From NCBI RefSeq assembly GCF_910596095.1, contig NC_056536.1, forward strand, positions 19,529,791 through 19,593,790: a stretch of DNA of 64,000 nucleotides, in the 5' to 3' direction. The translations under genes were made by a program, and so were the position numbers. Of the stretch, positions 33,894 through 46,000 are shown in pieces. The notes under the pieces are model-generated. The model had not been told where the DNA came from. It saw nothing but the letters and a program-made list of their open reading frames with translations, and did not search any database. Position 1 is the first letter of the stretch. Each line of letters starts with the position of its first letter. The DNA is from Thunnus maccoyii. Its lineage: Eukaryota; Chordata; Actinopteri; Scombriformes; Scombridae.

Positions 33894-35816
33894 TGTGATC
33901 ACGTGTGGGGACTGGCTCCCAAATAGTAATTGAGAGCAGCTGGGTGCATTCCCCTCTTGGCCAATCAGGGTGTGACGACGCCCTTTTTCTGGGGTTTAAG
34001 AGAGGAGAGAAACTGCACACCCTGGTCACTCTGTTCTTTCCTCAAGTGGTTACATTACATTACATTACATTACATTACATTACATTACATTACATTACAT
34101 TTAATTTTATTTTATTTCATTTCATTTCATTTAGCAGATGCTTTTATCCAAAGCGACGTACATCTGAGACTGATACAACACAAGCAAGGATCTAGTCAGG
34201 AGACAAAAACACGAGTAAGTGCCATAAAGCTTAAGTTTGGGCCTGGTAGGACGTAGATGCCAACAAGCAGTGCAAAAAGGCAATGATTAGAATGAATATA
34301 GTGCATAGAAGTTGTTTGTTTGTTTTTTTACCCTACAGTTCATCAAGTGAAGAAGTGTTCGCGAAAGAGCTTGGTCTTTAGTCTTTTCTTAAAGATTGAG
34401 AGGGACTCTGCAGATCGAACAGAGTTTGGTAACTCGTTCCACCACCGGGGAACTACAGAGGAGAAGAGTCTAGCTAGTAACTTAGAGCCCTGTTGTGGTG
34501 GTGGTACCAGGTGCCTTTAAAGAGCGTAGTGGGCGGGAGGGAGTGTAGACCTGAATGAGGGAGTTCAGGTAGGCAGGAGCCATTTTAGTTGCTATTTTGT
34601 AAGCAAGTCTCAGGGTTTTGAATTTGATGCGGGCAGCAACTGGGAGCCAGTGGAGGGATATCAACAGCGGGGTGACATGTGCTGTTTTGGGCTGATTGAA
34701 GACCAGACGCGCTGCCGCGTTCTGGATCATCTGCAGAGGTTTAAGTGTACATGCAGGGAGGCCTGCCAGTGAGGAGTTGAAGTAGTCGATGCGTGATATA
34801 ACGAGAGCCTGTACCAGGAGTTGGGCTGCATGCTCAGACAGGTAGGGTCTGATCTTTCTGATGTTGTACAAGGCGAATCGACATGATCGAGCGACTGAGG
34901 TCACGTGAACCTTAAAGGTTAGTTGGTCATCAATCATGACACCCAAAGTTCGGGCAGACTTTGTGGGTTGATTCGAGCTGGATGCTGACATTTTGTTGTA
35001 TGGAAGGACTGGCTGGTATGACAAGGAGCTCGGTTTTAGAGAGGTTAAGCTGAAGGTGGCGTTCTTTCATCCATGCCGATATATCGGCAAGGAATGAAGA
35101 GATCCTAGCGGAGACTGAGTGGTCTTCCAGGGAATGACAGGAAGAGCTGGGTATCATCAGCATAGCAGTGGTATGAGAAACCATGGGAGTGGATGATTGC
35201 GCCAAGTGAGGTGGTGTATAATGAGAAAAGCAGGGGACCAAGCACTGAGCCTTGGGGAAGCCCTGTGGATAAGCTGTGCAGTTTGGACATTTCTCCAGTC
35301 CAAGATACTCTATAATATCTCCCTAACAGGTAGGACATGAACCAGCGGAGGGCGGATCCTGAGATACCGAGCTCAGTGAGTGTGGAGAGGAGGAGTTGGT
35401 GGTTAACTGTATCCAAGGCAGCTGACAGGTCCAGTAACAAAAGGGCTGAGGATTGACCAGCAGCTCTAGCTGAGCGCAGTGATTCCATGACCGACAGTAG
35501 TGCAGTCTCGGTAGAGTGACCCTGTTTAAAGCCAGACTGATTTGGGTCGTACAGGTTGTTGGCAGAGAGGATTTCAAAGACTGTGCGCTCAAGTACTTTT
35601 GACAGGAAGGGCAGGAGTGAGGTTGCAGACCTCATTTGTAGAGATTGTCAGACAGAACCGCTGGTCTGTTCAGGCCCCTTTGAGTCTTCTTTCTGGTCTT
35701 TTGCCTTTCTGATTTGAGGGTACCTTTGAGGAACACTACAAAATAAACCTTTCAACCAAGTGACCTGCATTGGGTCTCTCTTAATGCTTTGTGCAAGAGG
35801 TTGTGCTTGCCTCACA
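33894..35816 (+). mobile_element. Putative solo LTR interrupted by an L2 element (block 3)
   Basis: Duplicate of the block 2 structure: TG at 33894, CCAAT and TATA-like motifs before 34050, AATAAA and terminal CA after the L2 insertion. Same uncertainty. Confidence 0.35.
34050..35650 (-). mobile_element. 5'-truncated L2-type LINE (block 3)
   Basis: Same insertion as in block 2, with the same catalytic YADDTQLF and same frameshift, plus a private 1-base indel near 34997 that breaks the second frame and a 12-bp deletion near 35580. The shared frameshift predates the block duplication. Confidence 0.88.
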
Positions 35817-36802
35817 ATAGCCTAACCCCTGCAGGCTTTATATTTTGTTTATTTATTATACATATTAAAGAGACATTTTTTTATTATTATTGTTGAAGAG
35901 CCATTTGTTTATTAGGGGGACGTTTCCCAATGTACAGAACCTTGTGAGGTGGTTTCTCAAAGTGAATATTATTTATTTTTTTTTTTTTATGTGGCTGGGA
36001 GCTGGTTTCAGGCTACTTTCCGATCAACTGTGGTCTGGAGGATCAGTACCGCCACAATTGATGTCACTAAGTTGTCATATCAGGCTACCTGTTATGTTCC
36101 GTTTGTGGGCAACTTTTATTTACAAACATGTAAATAATATTAACTTAATAATACCTGTGAATAAGAAGAAGAATGTCACATGAAAACAGAACAAATTTAG
36201 CAGCATGTGCTTAACTAAAACCATTCAGATTAAGGCAATTATACTAATTCTTATGGTCAGAAAAGTGTTGTTTTTTTCCACTCTACAGAAAGGCAAACTT
36301 TTTCTGCAACAGGTCTGGACCACTTGTGAATTTTTTTCATACCAAAGAGAAAATTCCCTAATAACCTTAACCCTAACAGAATCCAAAACTTAGCTTTATT
36401 ATTTTTTTTTTTTTATTTCATTGTGGGTCCTTACTAAATAAAAAAAACACAAATAAAACTAATAGCAACAATATACTGTGCCCACACAGTATATTTAATG
36501 TACTACTGAATGCTTAAATTCAACATTGTGGAGTGGCAATAGAGAGCTGATCTGGTGCCAGTCCTGCTCACTTTGTGGTTAATTCTGTTTACCTGGCACT
36601 GTAGGTTGGGCCAACCAGTCAGACAAGAGTTATACAATAGCTGTTCTGCTTTGAAGAGCAACATCACACCCTTAAAATACATTTACACTTCAGTTATTGA
36701 CACTGACATTTAAAAGTTGTTTTCATAACTACAGAGATAGAGAAAAAGAGAGTACAGACAAAAGGGGAGAAGTTAAACTGAAACTTAACTTCAGTCTGTA
36801 AC

Positions 36803-36900
36803 TGTGTAATGGTTAGCACTGTCATCAGGTTTGAACCTGCTGGCCGGCCAGCTGAATTTGCATGTTCTCCCTGTGCCTGCATGAATTTCCTCTGGAAGGA
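36803..36900 (+). repeat. Degraded dispersed fish repeat (block 3)
   Basis: Copy of 13118-13215; here GGCCGGCCAGC keeps the element's original-looking CCGGCC where block 2 has CCAGCC. Confidence 0.45.
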
Positions 36901-37100
36901 GACTTGTGAGGTCAGCCACCAAAAGATCCAAGGCAGCTATAAAGGATTTATCAACTTCAGAGGGTGAGATTGGAGAGACTGTATACAACGACTGCTGCCC
37001 AGGTGCCTCATAAGTCATAGCTTTATGCGAGAGTAGCAAAGAGGAAGCCACTATTGGAAAAAACTCAAATGACATCTCAGCTAAAGTTTGTGTAACAGCA

Positions 37101-37187
37101 TATAAAAAGCGCCGAAGTCAGCAGGAAGAAGTTCTGTAGTCTGATTGTGTTGTGGAAATATTAAGCTATGGTCAGCACTTCAGTGGA
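37101..37187 (+). promoter_or_regulatory. TATA box and 7-codon mini-exon with donor (block 3)
   Basis: Duplicate of 13416-13502: TATAAAA at 37101-37107, ATG at 37168, donor GTAAGT at 37188. Sequence unchanged across the motif. Confidence 0.3.
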
Positions 37188-37529
37188 GTAAGTGCACACA
37201 AGCCTTTGATGTCTTAATGCAGAAAATGTTTATTGAAACACTTGGCCAAGCGGAGAACTGAAACAGTAAACATCAAGGTGTTCTGCACAAGATGCTGTCT
37301 CTTCCCATTCTCCCTTCTGAAGGTCTGACTCTTAGTCTCTAACCCCAACAGATCAGCCTACAATATGAAAAATTAGTCTAATTGGTTCTCTAGTTTCTAA
37401 ACAAAGAAATGCACTTTACCCGTGTTAGTTTAGGTCATGTTGCATGGAACCTAGGTCACCGTCAGCACATTCTGGTTTGAATGTCTGATTATGCCAATGG
37501 AATCTACGCATTCACCTATCTGTGTTGTC

Positions 37530-39179
37530 CAGGTGGCACTCATCAGGACAAAACAAGCAGTTTATGAAATTTGTGCAGTTGAGGGGATTTGGTGAATCAC
37601 GTGGAACAATTGTATGAGCAAACGTCACAGAAAAAGCAAGAGGTTTAGGATAGGAATAATTAAGTATACTTGCTTGAGGCTCAATGAGCCCAAGCATGAA
37701 GCCAAAACTACACATGAATGGATTCAAAACAGTGTGGGATGGGATCAGTCATACCACACTCTCAGCTGGTAGAACAAAATAGAGGATAACACACCTAGTT
37801 TATTTATTAATCATAAGAGTACCAGAAGAAAACACTGTTCTGTGAAAGGATCAACTAACTAGTCTTTCTTCATTTTATGCTGTAAACATCCTCATCATTT
37901 TATCTAGCCTTCCTCATCATCATTGGTTGTAGACTGACACTGGACTTTAGAGAGGTAAATAAGCACAATGTTGATTATGGGGTGATGAATGTTCATTCAC
38001 TGGTTCTGTTATCTTTCACACTCCCTTGTCGTTTATCCAACAAGCTCTAGCCCTGACATTGTAGTGTGATGTTTGGTGATTATCTTGCCTTGTTCTGTGA
38101 TCTGCCAGAACTTCCAGATACTGTGTAGGATTTTCACTCATGCAGTCACCAATTGCCTAGACAAAATGGAAAAAGAACACAATAAAAGAGCATAGTAAAA
38201 AATAAGTTAAAGAGACTAAAGGGAGGTATGAAACCTTAGAGAAACACAGGTGTTGTGGTTAACTTTTTCAAGCACCAAATTATGGGAAGCAAATACTGTT
38301 ACTGTTACTGTATCACATCTCGCAGTCAAATGAGTCAGGAAGAGTCCGCAGGGAAATCAAGCTTCAGATTTACATACAGAAATCAAACTCAGGGGAGATT
38401 TGCATCGCAGAATTGCATGATGTACCGGCAGCATATTGTCAGATTAGGCCACAAGCCTTCATCATTGTTTCTCCAACTTTCTCAGCTCTATTGAACCCTA
38501 CGGAAATCAATTTCAGTAGGTTTAGAATGATTTAGCCACATGATATTAGCGTTTAATATTAGAAATAAGCCAGTTATGTGGTCCACTACTGAAAATGAAC
38601 GTTTCACTCTGACCATGTGGCTTTAGCTACTGAGAAAAACTGCTTCTCACTTCTGAATTTATTATTATTAATAATTCTTTTAAACCTGGTTTCTATCCCA
38701 GAGTTTCTATTAGCACTGGAAAGGCATGTTAGGCCTCCCCTTTAAAAAAAAGGGCTGACAGCTTTTAAAAGCACCTCATTAGTCTACATTAGCTGTCTAA
38801 ATGTCTTTCAGGGTCTGGGTACTCGGTGATCCATTTGAAAATGAACTCTCAGACAATATGAATAATGAAAAGCATAGATACTTAGTATGGTAAAATGGTA
38901 CAAATAAAGTGATGTCTCACCTCCTGACAGGGTAACATTACACAAATAAACTACCAAACTAACAAATCTCTTTTTACTGTCATGTCTATGTTAGCTACTC
39001 AAACACAAATCAATCTATTAATGACCAGATGATGCAGAGAAACCATCACATACAGTCATATTAGTAACTTACTTTTTACACTCTTCATTCTATCCAGGAT
39101 TGTTATAATTAAACATTTCAACTTTTTAACAAGGGAACACACAGATCAGGGATTTAACAACAACAACAACAACAACAAC

Positions 39180-39212
<33 letters not shown>

Positions 39213-39451
39213 TTTATTTGTATAGCACTTTTCAAAACAATAGTTACTAAGTGCTTCACAGAGCATTGGAACACTCAAAGCTTATATAAAATGTAGAATG
39301 AAATAAAAACAAAACAAAATTAACAAAACCACTCGAAATCCAACCACAATAAACAAAAAATAAGCTAACAGCAGAGTACAGATTGAGAACAGGAAAAAGC
39401 CTGTCTGTATAAGTGTGTTTTAAGAAGGGACTTGAAGGTTGAAACTGAGGT
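37530..39451 (-). repeat. Large inverted repeat, right arm (block 3)
   Basis: Inverted partner of 31918-33852; retains the unpatched sequence at 38551-38595 that was replaced in block 2. Confidence 0.88.
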
Positions 39452-39805
39452 CATCATCATTGGTTGTAGACTGACACTGGACTTTAGAGAGGTAAATAAG
39501 CACAATGTTGATTATGGGGTGATGAATGTTCATTGACTGGTCCTGTTATCTTTCACACTCCCTTGTCGTTTATCCAACAAGCTCTAGCCCTGACATTGTA
39601 GTGTGATGTTTGGTGATTATCTTGCCTTGTTCTGTGATCTGCCAGAACTTCCAGATACTGTGTAGGATTTTCACTCATGCAGTCACCAATTGCCTAGACA
39701 AAATGGAAAAAGAACACAATAAAAGAGCATAGTAAAAAATAAGTTAAAGAGACTAAAGGGGGTATGAAACCTTAAAGAAACACAAGTGTGTGGTTAACTT
39801 TTTCA
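39452..39805 (+). repeat. Third, directly repeated copy of an arm segment (block 3)
   Basis: Equivalent of 15785-16138; duplicates 37917-38270 of the block 3 right arm. Confidence 0.85.
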
Positions 39806-40726
39806 CAGAAAGTTGCTGCCTCATATGTCTTCAGCTGAACTTTTACTAAGAGGACTGCAGATTTTGTCACTTGCATATCACTATCATTTGCATTGTAATC
39901 GCTCCACGCTTTCACAGCCAGTATGGACAGGAGGAATGATTACAGCCAACAACAACTCTTTTAGTGAACATGTTGTATGAACATTGGAGTATTGTTTAAA
40001 GAGAGACTTAAAAAATGGTGAAACTATCCTTTCAAATAATTTTTATACCGATGATGTAATATTATTCTTGTAGAACCTGGTGAATCACCTAATCAAGTCA
40101 TTAAACATTTCAACTCCTCCTGTATCCAACTCAAAAACTGGAATAAATCTGGAATGAATAAACTAACTAAAATATCTGTTTAAATCAGAGAAAAAATCAT
40201 GATACAAGTTCAGTTTCAGGCAAGTTATGTCAGCAAATACATATTCAGTAAAGTAAAATCTTACACCCCTGAGATGTGGTAGTGGTGGAGTAGGTGATGA
40301 ATCTGAAGCAATTTATATTTATAGTTTAAACATTTCCAATGTCACAGAACTGAAAACGTCTTCAGTTGACAAGACTGACATTGGTTATTATATTTCAATT
40401 TCAAGCGGTGTAGTTTTGCTCATTTGTGATTGTTGCTCAGACATGACGTAATTTTATTAAACAAATTCATCACTGTAGGCAACAAGGTCTCCCAAAGTGA
40501 ATTAAGATTATAGGTCCTTTCTTAAAAAAAAAACAGCAAAAAAAAAAAAAAAACAAGTGTCAGGGTGTCAGTAACAGCTGAGCTTATCAAATAAGAACGT
40601 TCTGTACTCAATTCAAATATGTGTCTTCTTTGACATCATGAGGAGAAATATCTTGTATATTATCTCATCCCTCCCCCTTTCCATGAGTGGATCAAAATAA
40701 TAGATATGACATGGACATTGTTTGAA

Positions 40727-40864
40727 ATGCAAATAAGCCATAGCTTGTTCATAAATAGCGAGAGCAGCAGGAGTAGAATGAAAAATAAAACAAGTAGATG
40801 TTTTGAGATTATTTTAAGATATCAATCAACAAACTGAAAGAAAGACAGAGCTTCAGAATCTCAG
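40727..40864 (+). promoter_or_regulatory. Octamer+TATA promoter and untranslated first exon, copy 3
   Basis: Same layout as upstream of copy 2: octamer 40727-40734, CATAAATA at 40750-40757, donor GTAAGG at 40865, acceptor TTGTCAG ending at 41814. The downstream exon here carries the SAM-domain start codon at 41882. Between donor and acceptor the 950-bp leader intron contains a conserved hairpin (41320-41361). Confidence 0.5.
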
Positions 40865-41319
40865 GTAAGGTTTTAAAATGGTTTACAGCAGACAGTTGAT
40901 TTAAACAGAGTTACCTCCAGGTTTTATACATTTTTTTTCTTGTAACAGCTATTGTGAAAATCTATCATATGTCAATTTTAAATATCAATTTTGGTCTCAG
41001 TTCTATAGTTATAATTCTTATGGTGTAACTTTCTTGTAAGAATCCATACATATAAAATACTTACCCACTAGTACTTAAATGTAGGTACAGTGGAAGAAAA
41101 CAAGACAATGAGGAACAAGGGAGTAACATTTGGGGATTTAAAGTGTCACTTCCCGACATTTCCTGTGTAACTTACCAGAACTTAAGGTGTAATTTTGTCG
41201 TATGAATCAGTACGTATGTATATGTGCAATGAAATCAAATGTTTTTGCCCTGGTTATTTTTATGCATGTGTGTTTGGCAGGTAAGTTTCACCCACACTCC
41301 AGAGATTTATTATGCTTAT

Positions 41320-41361
41320 GTCTTTTACTTCATTGTATTCATATACAATGAAGTAAAAGAC
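41320..41361. repeat. Perfect 19-bp hairpin in leader intron, copy 3
   Basis: Same hairpin as at 17643-17684, unchanged in both arms and loop. Confidence 0.85.
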
Positions 41362-41881
41362 AAAATTGTACTATATAAAACTTGAACAACAAAATATCTT
41401 AACTCTTAACTAATCTATTATCTTAACTAGGGAAACAAGATTCTACAAATGTTCATGGCAATCAAAATGTAGTTATAAAATGATTAATTATAGTAAAAAA
41501 AAAAGAAACTATGGAAACTATGTTTAAATTGTACAGTGTTTTGTGTTTTGCTGATTTTTCTTGTGAAATCCTAATGTATTTTCAGTTTTTTTAATTGCTT
41601 TTCTAAAATGTTTTTGTTGTTCAATCAATTACAAAAGACTTCCTAAGAGGACAATGACCAATTTAATAGGTAGGAGAGAAACAAGAGGCAGGTGTTGTTC
41701 AAACGCTGGGTGTCTTTTGTGTATGTCTGCCCTTATCACCTCTAGTAGATATTAAAATATATCATTATTTGAGTGACTAACCTTCATAACTGACTGCTTG
41801 TCAGGTCAACAAGAACTGAAAACGTCGGACTAACTAGATTTGACCTCTGACAGCTTAAAAAACCCAAAAAAGAGTTTGTCA

Positions 41882-43017
41882 ATGGAAAGACCAGCAGACT
41901 ACAGGCAATTGGGCGTAGAGGAAACGTGTCAATTCCTGCGAGAAGAAGGACTTGCAGAATGGGAAGACAAATTTAGAGGTTGGTTTTCTGGTTTGTTGAA
42001 GTAAATTGATGGTTTTAGTTAGTTTTCATATTATGATTGGCCCAACTAAGCCATTTAGTGCTCTTTAATGTTAACTGACCATACAATTGTAACCATACTA
42101 TATAAAATATAACTATTAATATAATATGATTACCATCTGCTGAAGACCAAGCAGGAAGACACAGGAAATGTGTCTGAATTGGGCCCTAAAATAAGTCAAC
42201 AAAAATGAAAAAAGAAAAAAGCAAAAAACTCAAATACAGCTAATTGAACTGCAGCAGAATTGAGTGACTTTCTCAGTCACAGTCAGAGTGACTGTGTTTT
42301 TCTTCTTGGTCCTACAGTTAGATGTTTGAGTTTCACTATGCAGAATGATGCTTTTCTGTGCTCTCTGGAAATCTGATTTTATGGGCTGAGCCAACGAGCA
42401 TGATTGGTGACATCACAAATAGTTTGGAAGCCAATCCTGGTCCAATATTCAACTTACACAAGTGTGATGTCGAAAACTTTAACCATGCAAAAAAAACAGA
42501 ATAGAATTAACAGTGAATAGTAGACATTTTGTGTCATGAGACATGATATCTAATACCCAGGCCACTTGTCACAGAAAATACCATATCATACATGACTGCT
42601 ACTATATTGCTTTTCCTCAGAACACAAAATCACTGGTACCAGGCTGGGAAATATCACAGCTGATGATCTGGAAGAGATGGGTATTGAGTAAGTGTGTCCT
42701 GATGTTAAACCAAGTTGTCTAAAAATTATATGGATGGATTATTTTGGATTTTGGATAAAAATCTTGGATAGAAGATAACGTGTGCAAGCCAATTCCTCTG
42801 AATTATTCAGCACTAATTTGGTGCAAGACAACAAAACCACTGATTTCATTAAGGTTGTATAACTCTCTTCAACTAATTCTCTACAATGTTCTTAAATTAG
42901 TTTCTTTACTTATTCTTTTTTTTTTTTTTTTTTTTTTTGTCTAGGAGACGTGGTGACCGCTTGAGAATCTGGCACATTATCAAGATAAAACTCTGGAAGA
43001 TCTCAGACCAAAGCAAG
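41882..43017 (+). other. SAM-domain exons 1-3 of copy 3
   Basis: These three exons (41882-41978, 42621-42687, 42945-43017; phases 1, 2 and 0) encode the sterile-alpha-motif module, which in SAMHD1 precedes the dNTPase core and influences tetramer stability and partner binding. They correspond exon for exon to 58958-59138, 59299-59365 and 59573-59645 of copy 4, and are absent from copy 2. A run of about 22 T residues (42917-42938) forms the polypyrimidine tract of the exon 3 acceptor. Confidence 0.9.
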
Positions 43018-46000
43018 GTAATATAGCATGTATCAGTGACTGTTCATCACACTACATTTCAGGGTTATGGAAATAGGAGATCTAAAATATAGAGGAGCTG
43101 AAAAGCATGAAGAATAAGCAGAAAGTGAGTGTGAGAGACGCCAGGGTCAGTGAATGAACCTACATAATCACAAAATCAAGACTGTGCAAGTTTAGAGTTG
43201 TTGTTGTTTTGAGATGTGGGAAGCTGGACAAAATAAAAATGAGGAAGATCACAGTATGAAAGTAAGACAGTCTAATTTGCTGGTCCCTCAGCAGAACTGG
43301 TTTTACTGGTGCTGTTTTGGATAATAATTTCCCTGGGTTTGTCTAATGTTTCTTCTTTTGTGTTCTGCAAGGTGTTCAATGATTCTATCCATGGTCATAT
43401 CAAGTTGCATCCGCTTCTCGTCAAAATCATTGACACACCTCAGTTCCAGAGACTACGAAACATCAAGCAGCTTGGAGGGGGTTATTTTGTTTTCCCTGGA
43501 GCATCCCACAACCGCTTTGAACACTCAATCGGGTATGTCCTTATGTTTTCAATTAGACACAGTTATGTGTCTTAAGGTATTCATTCACAAGCCAAATAAA
43601 GGGACCACTGATTTGCAGTAAAGCATCAAATACAAACAATAAAACCAAAGTAAACTCATCGCATACCTTGGTAGAGGTACTGTATAACAATTTGGGTTTT
43701 TTTTTTTGCGGCTGTATGTGCTGGTACAGGGTGGCATACTTAGCAGGACGGCTTCTACAAAATCTGAAAACAGAGCAGGAGGAACTCGACATCGATGACA
43801 GAGACATCCTTTGTGTGCAGATTGCTGGACTTTGCCATGACCTCGGTGAGTGATACACACCTTTCCATTGTTACATGTAGTAGTTTTTTTTAAATAGTTT
43901 TGAATTGCAAGGTGTGCTTACGAACAAAAATAACATTAGTTTTATAACTGCTGTTATGGATGTCATCATTGACTCATTCAATAAAAAGCAACTTTGGGCT
44001 GCACTCTTTGTAGATCTGATGAATGTGTGCATTTCACAAGAGCACAAACCATTGATGTTCCCACACCTATCTATGCTCTAATTGACACAGTACAGCACTC
44101 CTACAAAACTCATGTCAAACATCTCGCTCAAAAACTTAAAATTTAAACTGGTTTCTTGTACTGGAACAGAGGTTGTTTCTCTTTTCAAAGCAGAAAACAA
44201 TCTACCATACTGTGCACATTGGATTATGGTGATATCCTGTATGCTCATGCTGCTGCCACCACCCTTTAACCTCTGGATACTATCTACCACAGTGCCATTC
44301 CATTCATACAGCAGACAGCTATCACACTCACCACCATGAGTTATATGAAAAGTTCAGATGATCATCACTGACATCCAGAAGGCACCTGAGTCTTCATTTA
44401 TAAGACACTGATACCTAAATTACTGAGTAATTTAACATCTTTAGTTGAGCTCAGAGCTAATAACCATGACACGAGGTCATGGCTCATTGGCTTTAAAAGT
44501 TCCTCACACAAACTCTGAATTGGGGAAGACTGGTTTCAGGTACTATGCACCTTATTACTGGAGTGAACTGCAAAACCGCTTGAAGTTAGAGACACTTGTC
44601 CCTCTGAGGGATTTTATTGCTGATATTATCATTATAGCTGATATTCTTCAGAATGTTTGTGATTGTTTCAAGTAGTGTGTCTGTCAGTGTGTATGATGAT
44701 TGTTTTGTGATTGTCATGTGAATGAACCATCTTATTCTGATCCTTTGTATATGTAACATGTTCTCAGGTCTCTGTTGCAAAAGAGATGTTAATCTCAGTG
44801 AGATTTCCTGAATAAATAAAGCTAATAAAACTATCCACTAACATGGCAAACATTTTTGACTTGCCAAAGCAACTTGCTCAAAGTCAAGTTAAAAAAAGTC
44901 TGCTGTTGGAAAGAGGAGTGAGAGAGAACAATTGTTTTAATATACAATAACAATACACACTTTCAGACAGTCTCTCTTGGAAGGCATTCATAGTGTTACT
45001 TGTCTGCACACACAAAGAGTGACAGATTGTTGTGTAAAGAATGAAAAGGGAGACCTTGGCACCCTCATTTACTCATTCACTACTACATACTATATAATAC
45101 ACTTAGTAGTTTCTTCTGTAGTGAATAGTGAATCATGATTTCAGACACTTATTCATCATCATCATTTTGAGTTGTCAGTGACACGTAATTTTCAACGGTG
45201 ATTTTCACATCTATAAAATGCAGAGCAGAGAGGCAGAAATAACGTCACTTTTTGTCTAACATATGCAACTGCATCAATGTTCAAATGCACTTCCAGTGCT
45301 TATAACAGTAAGTGAACGTACCACTATTCATACTGCTGTGACCTTCAGCGCTCATTCTGAAGGTCTTCTGTTCATTCAGTGGTACATTCAGTCTGTTATT
45401 GGTTCAAAACTTAACTACTAAACTATGTTTAGTTCAGTACAAAACTAGGCCTATACAAGAACAATTTATAAGCTTAAGAGCTCAATAATCTACTACAAAT
45501 AACACAATCATTAACTTATATTTATTTTATCAACATCTAGGACATGGACCCTTTTCTCATCTGTTTGATGGAATGTTCATCCCCAAAGTACGTCCAGATC
45601 CGTGGAAGGTAAGAAACAATTAAACTTTTTCTGTTGCGTGTGATAAGAATATAACCAACTACAAAAATAAATCATACATTGAAAAAACACAGCCACAGAC
45701 AGAAATACCAATCTCTATACCACCACCACTGTTTATATGCTAAACACAAAACTACATCCAGCAGCCAGCTCGTTGGAGGAATGATTACAGCAAGCAAAAC
45801 CTATTTCAATGTACATTTGGTCACATGACTATTAACAACCCTTTAACAACATCTTTTGGTGCCTTGGTGTTTGTATTTGCACAGATAATATGATTATCTG
45901 TCTAAATAATACAGTAAGAAGGGCACAAAGTTATCACTGCCAGTTCAGCAGTGTAGTAATGTCCACCAACATGACAAAAGAAATATGTGCATGTCTGTTT

